From NCBI GenBank assembly GCA_022315425.1, contig JAIUPT010000023.1:1-64000 (forward strand): a stretch of 64,000 nucleotides of DNA. Direction: 5' to 3'. Each line of letters begins with the position of its first letter. Position 1 is the first letter of the stretch. Shown here in pieces: positions 63,223-64,000 of the stretch. The position numbers and the translations under genes were made by a program. The stretch is from Pseudevernia furfuracea. Lineage: Eukaryota; Ascomycota; Lecanoromycetes; Lecanorales; Parmeliaceae. The notes beneath the pieces are model-generated. The model was given only the letters and a program-made list of their open reading frames with translations. It ran no database searches and had not been told where the DNA came from.

Positions 63223-64000
63223 TTTTGATTGATTCGTTTTAATGATTCTAATTTTTCACCTAACAAGGGATAATAAGTACAATGTTTGATTATATTTAAC
63301 AATACTTGTTTTTTGTATATTTCTAAAAAATAAAATTTACTGTAAGGATTTCTAATCTTGTTAGTTACCCCAAAAAACTGTTTAATAGCATCTATTAAAT
63401 AAAGGTCATGATTCTGTCCTATTGAAAAAGAATGGTTATTGTTTTTTCTTACCGAAAAACAACCTTCGGCTTCTATAAAACCAGATAATCATCCTTTAAA
63501 ATAACAGGGAGCCTTGAAATTAACACTTGACTTTATAATATTTAGCTGTTCATTATACTTTAAATTTCTATTTATTAGATAAGCCTCTATTGAAGTATCA
63601 GTTATGCATGCTTTTAAAAACGCAAGCTGGCAGATATTTCTTGAAGTTAAAGGAGGGTAAGTGTTAAATATTTTTATAATTTGCTTAACTTCTTGGTTAT
63701 TATTAACTACTCATATAACGTGTGCATCTTTACCTGTTATTCTTACTGTTCCTCCTATAACTTTAGCAATTTTAATTAACATATTATAGTTAGATTTAAG
63801 GTTAGATAATTTTATTATTAATCTGTATTGTAAAGATTTACTACGTCAATGGTTTACCTGAATACTTCCATCTCCATCCATCAAACCAACTCAAAATAGT
63901 TTTATATATTTATTATAGCTACTATTATCAAATAAATCAATTGCATTGTAATTATTATTAATATTAAGATTAGTGCTAGACAGTGATAGTACAGTTGTAG
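63223..64000 (-). CDS. LAGLIDADG homing endonuclease, truncated by window end
   Basis: Open to the window edge. First motif LFWVGLMDGDGSIQVNHWRS, then YRLIIKLSNLKSNYNMLIKI and GGTVRITGKDAHVIWVVNNN. Second motif FKGWLSGFIEAEGCFSVRKN, and the end EKLESLKRINQKLL at TAG 63223. No internal stop. It is probably the ORF of an intron in cox1 upstream of the T-Y-Y-V-V-A exon; the host exon lies outside the window. Confidence 0.9.

Overview
The window is a large, intron-rich fungal mitochondrial DNA, most likely from a filamentous ascomycete (Pezizomycotina). It is strongly A+T-rich. TGA is read as Trp in every respiratory gene, and a tRNA-Trp with anticodon TCA is present. Both rRNAs, about 25 tRNAs and a near-complete respiratory gene set are recognisable. 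Almost every gene lies on the minus strand, so transcription runs from high to low coordinates. I cannot name the species. No complete atp9 or nad5 and no convincing tRNA-Thr were seen; they may lie outside the window.

Layout by coordinate: nad4L exon 1 with a LAGLIDADG intron ORF (0-1 kb); an unknown membrane/charged ORF (2.4-3.7 kb); nad3-nad2 (3.7-6.0 kb); a tRNA cluster with two GIY-YIG remnants (6.3-9.9 kb); rnl (10.1-13.6 kb); tRNAs, cox3 and more tRNAs (13.7-16.4 kb); an atp6 fragment and a zinc-ribbon-like membrane ORF (16.4-17.5 kb); tRNA-Lys copy 2, nad6 and tRNAs (17.7-19.1 kb); a GIY-YIG remnant and rns (19.2-21.7 kb); atp8, an unknown ORF and split atp6 (23.1-26.7 kb); a decayed linear-plasmid DNA polymerase (27.3-28.8 kb); nad1 in three exons (29.2-33.5 kb); cox2 and cob (34.0-46.7 kb); ORFs and rps3 (47.6-52.5 kb); nad4 (53.5-55.0 kb); a region of gene fragments (56-59.6 kb); and the 3' part of cox1 with introns (60-64 kb).

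The most striking architecture is cob-cox2. The last cob exon stays open, in one frame and without any TAA or TAG, through a roughly 275-codon linker into cox2 exon 1. The predicted spliced frame is 2700 nt (899 residues), from the cob ATG at 46689 to the cox2 stop at 36326. All exon joins keep frame, including a 15-nt cob micro-exon.

A second theme is serial replacement of gene 3' ends. cox2 has one working terminal exon followed by a GIY-YIG ORF and at least three decayed copies of the same C-terminus. cox1 has a working terminal exon with a long extension, a paralogous tail ORF, an older plain tail and a strongly diverged alternative terminal exon. Three minus-strand ORFs share a 70-bp leader also found upstream of atp8. 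rps3 is the 3' end of a 1018-codon frame whose leader is duplicated in front of an unrelated ORF. Small perfect palindromes and a GCTTCGCAA-type hairpin family are scattered through spacers and have broken several homing-endonuclease genes.
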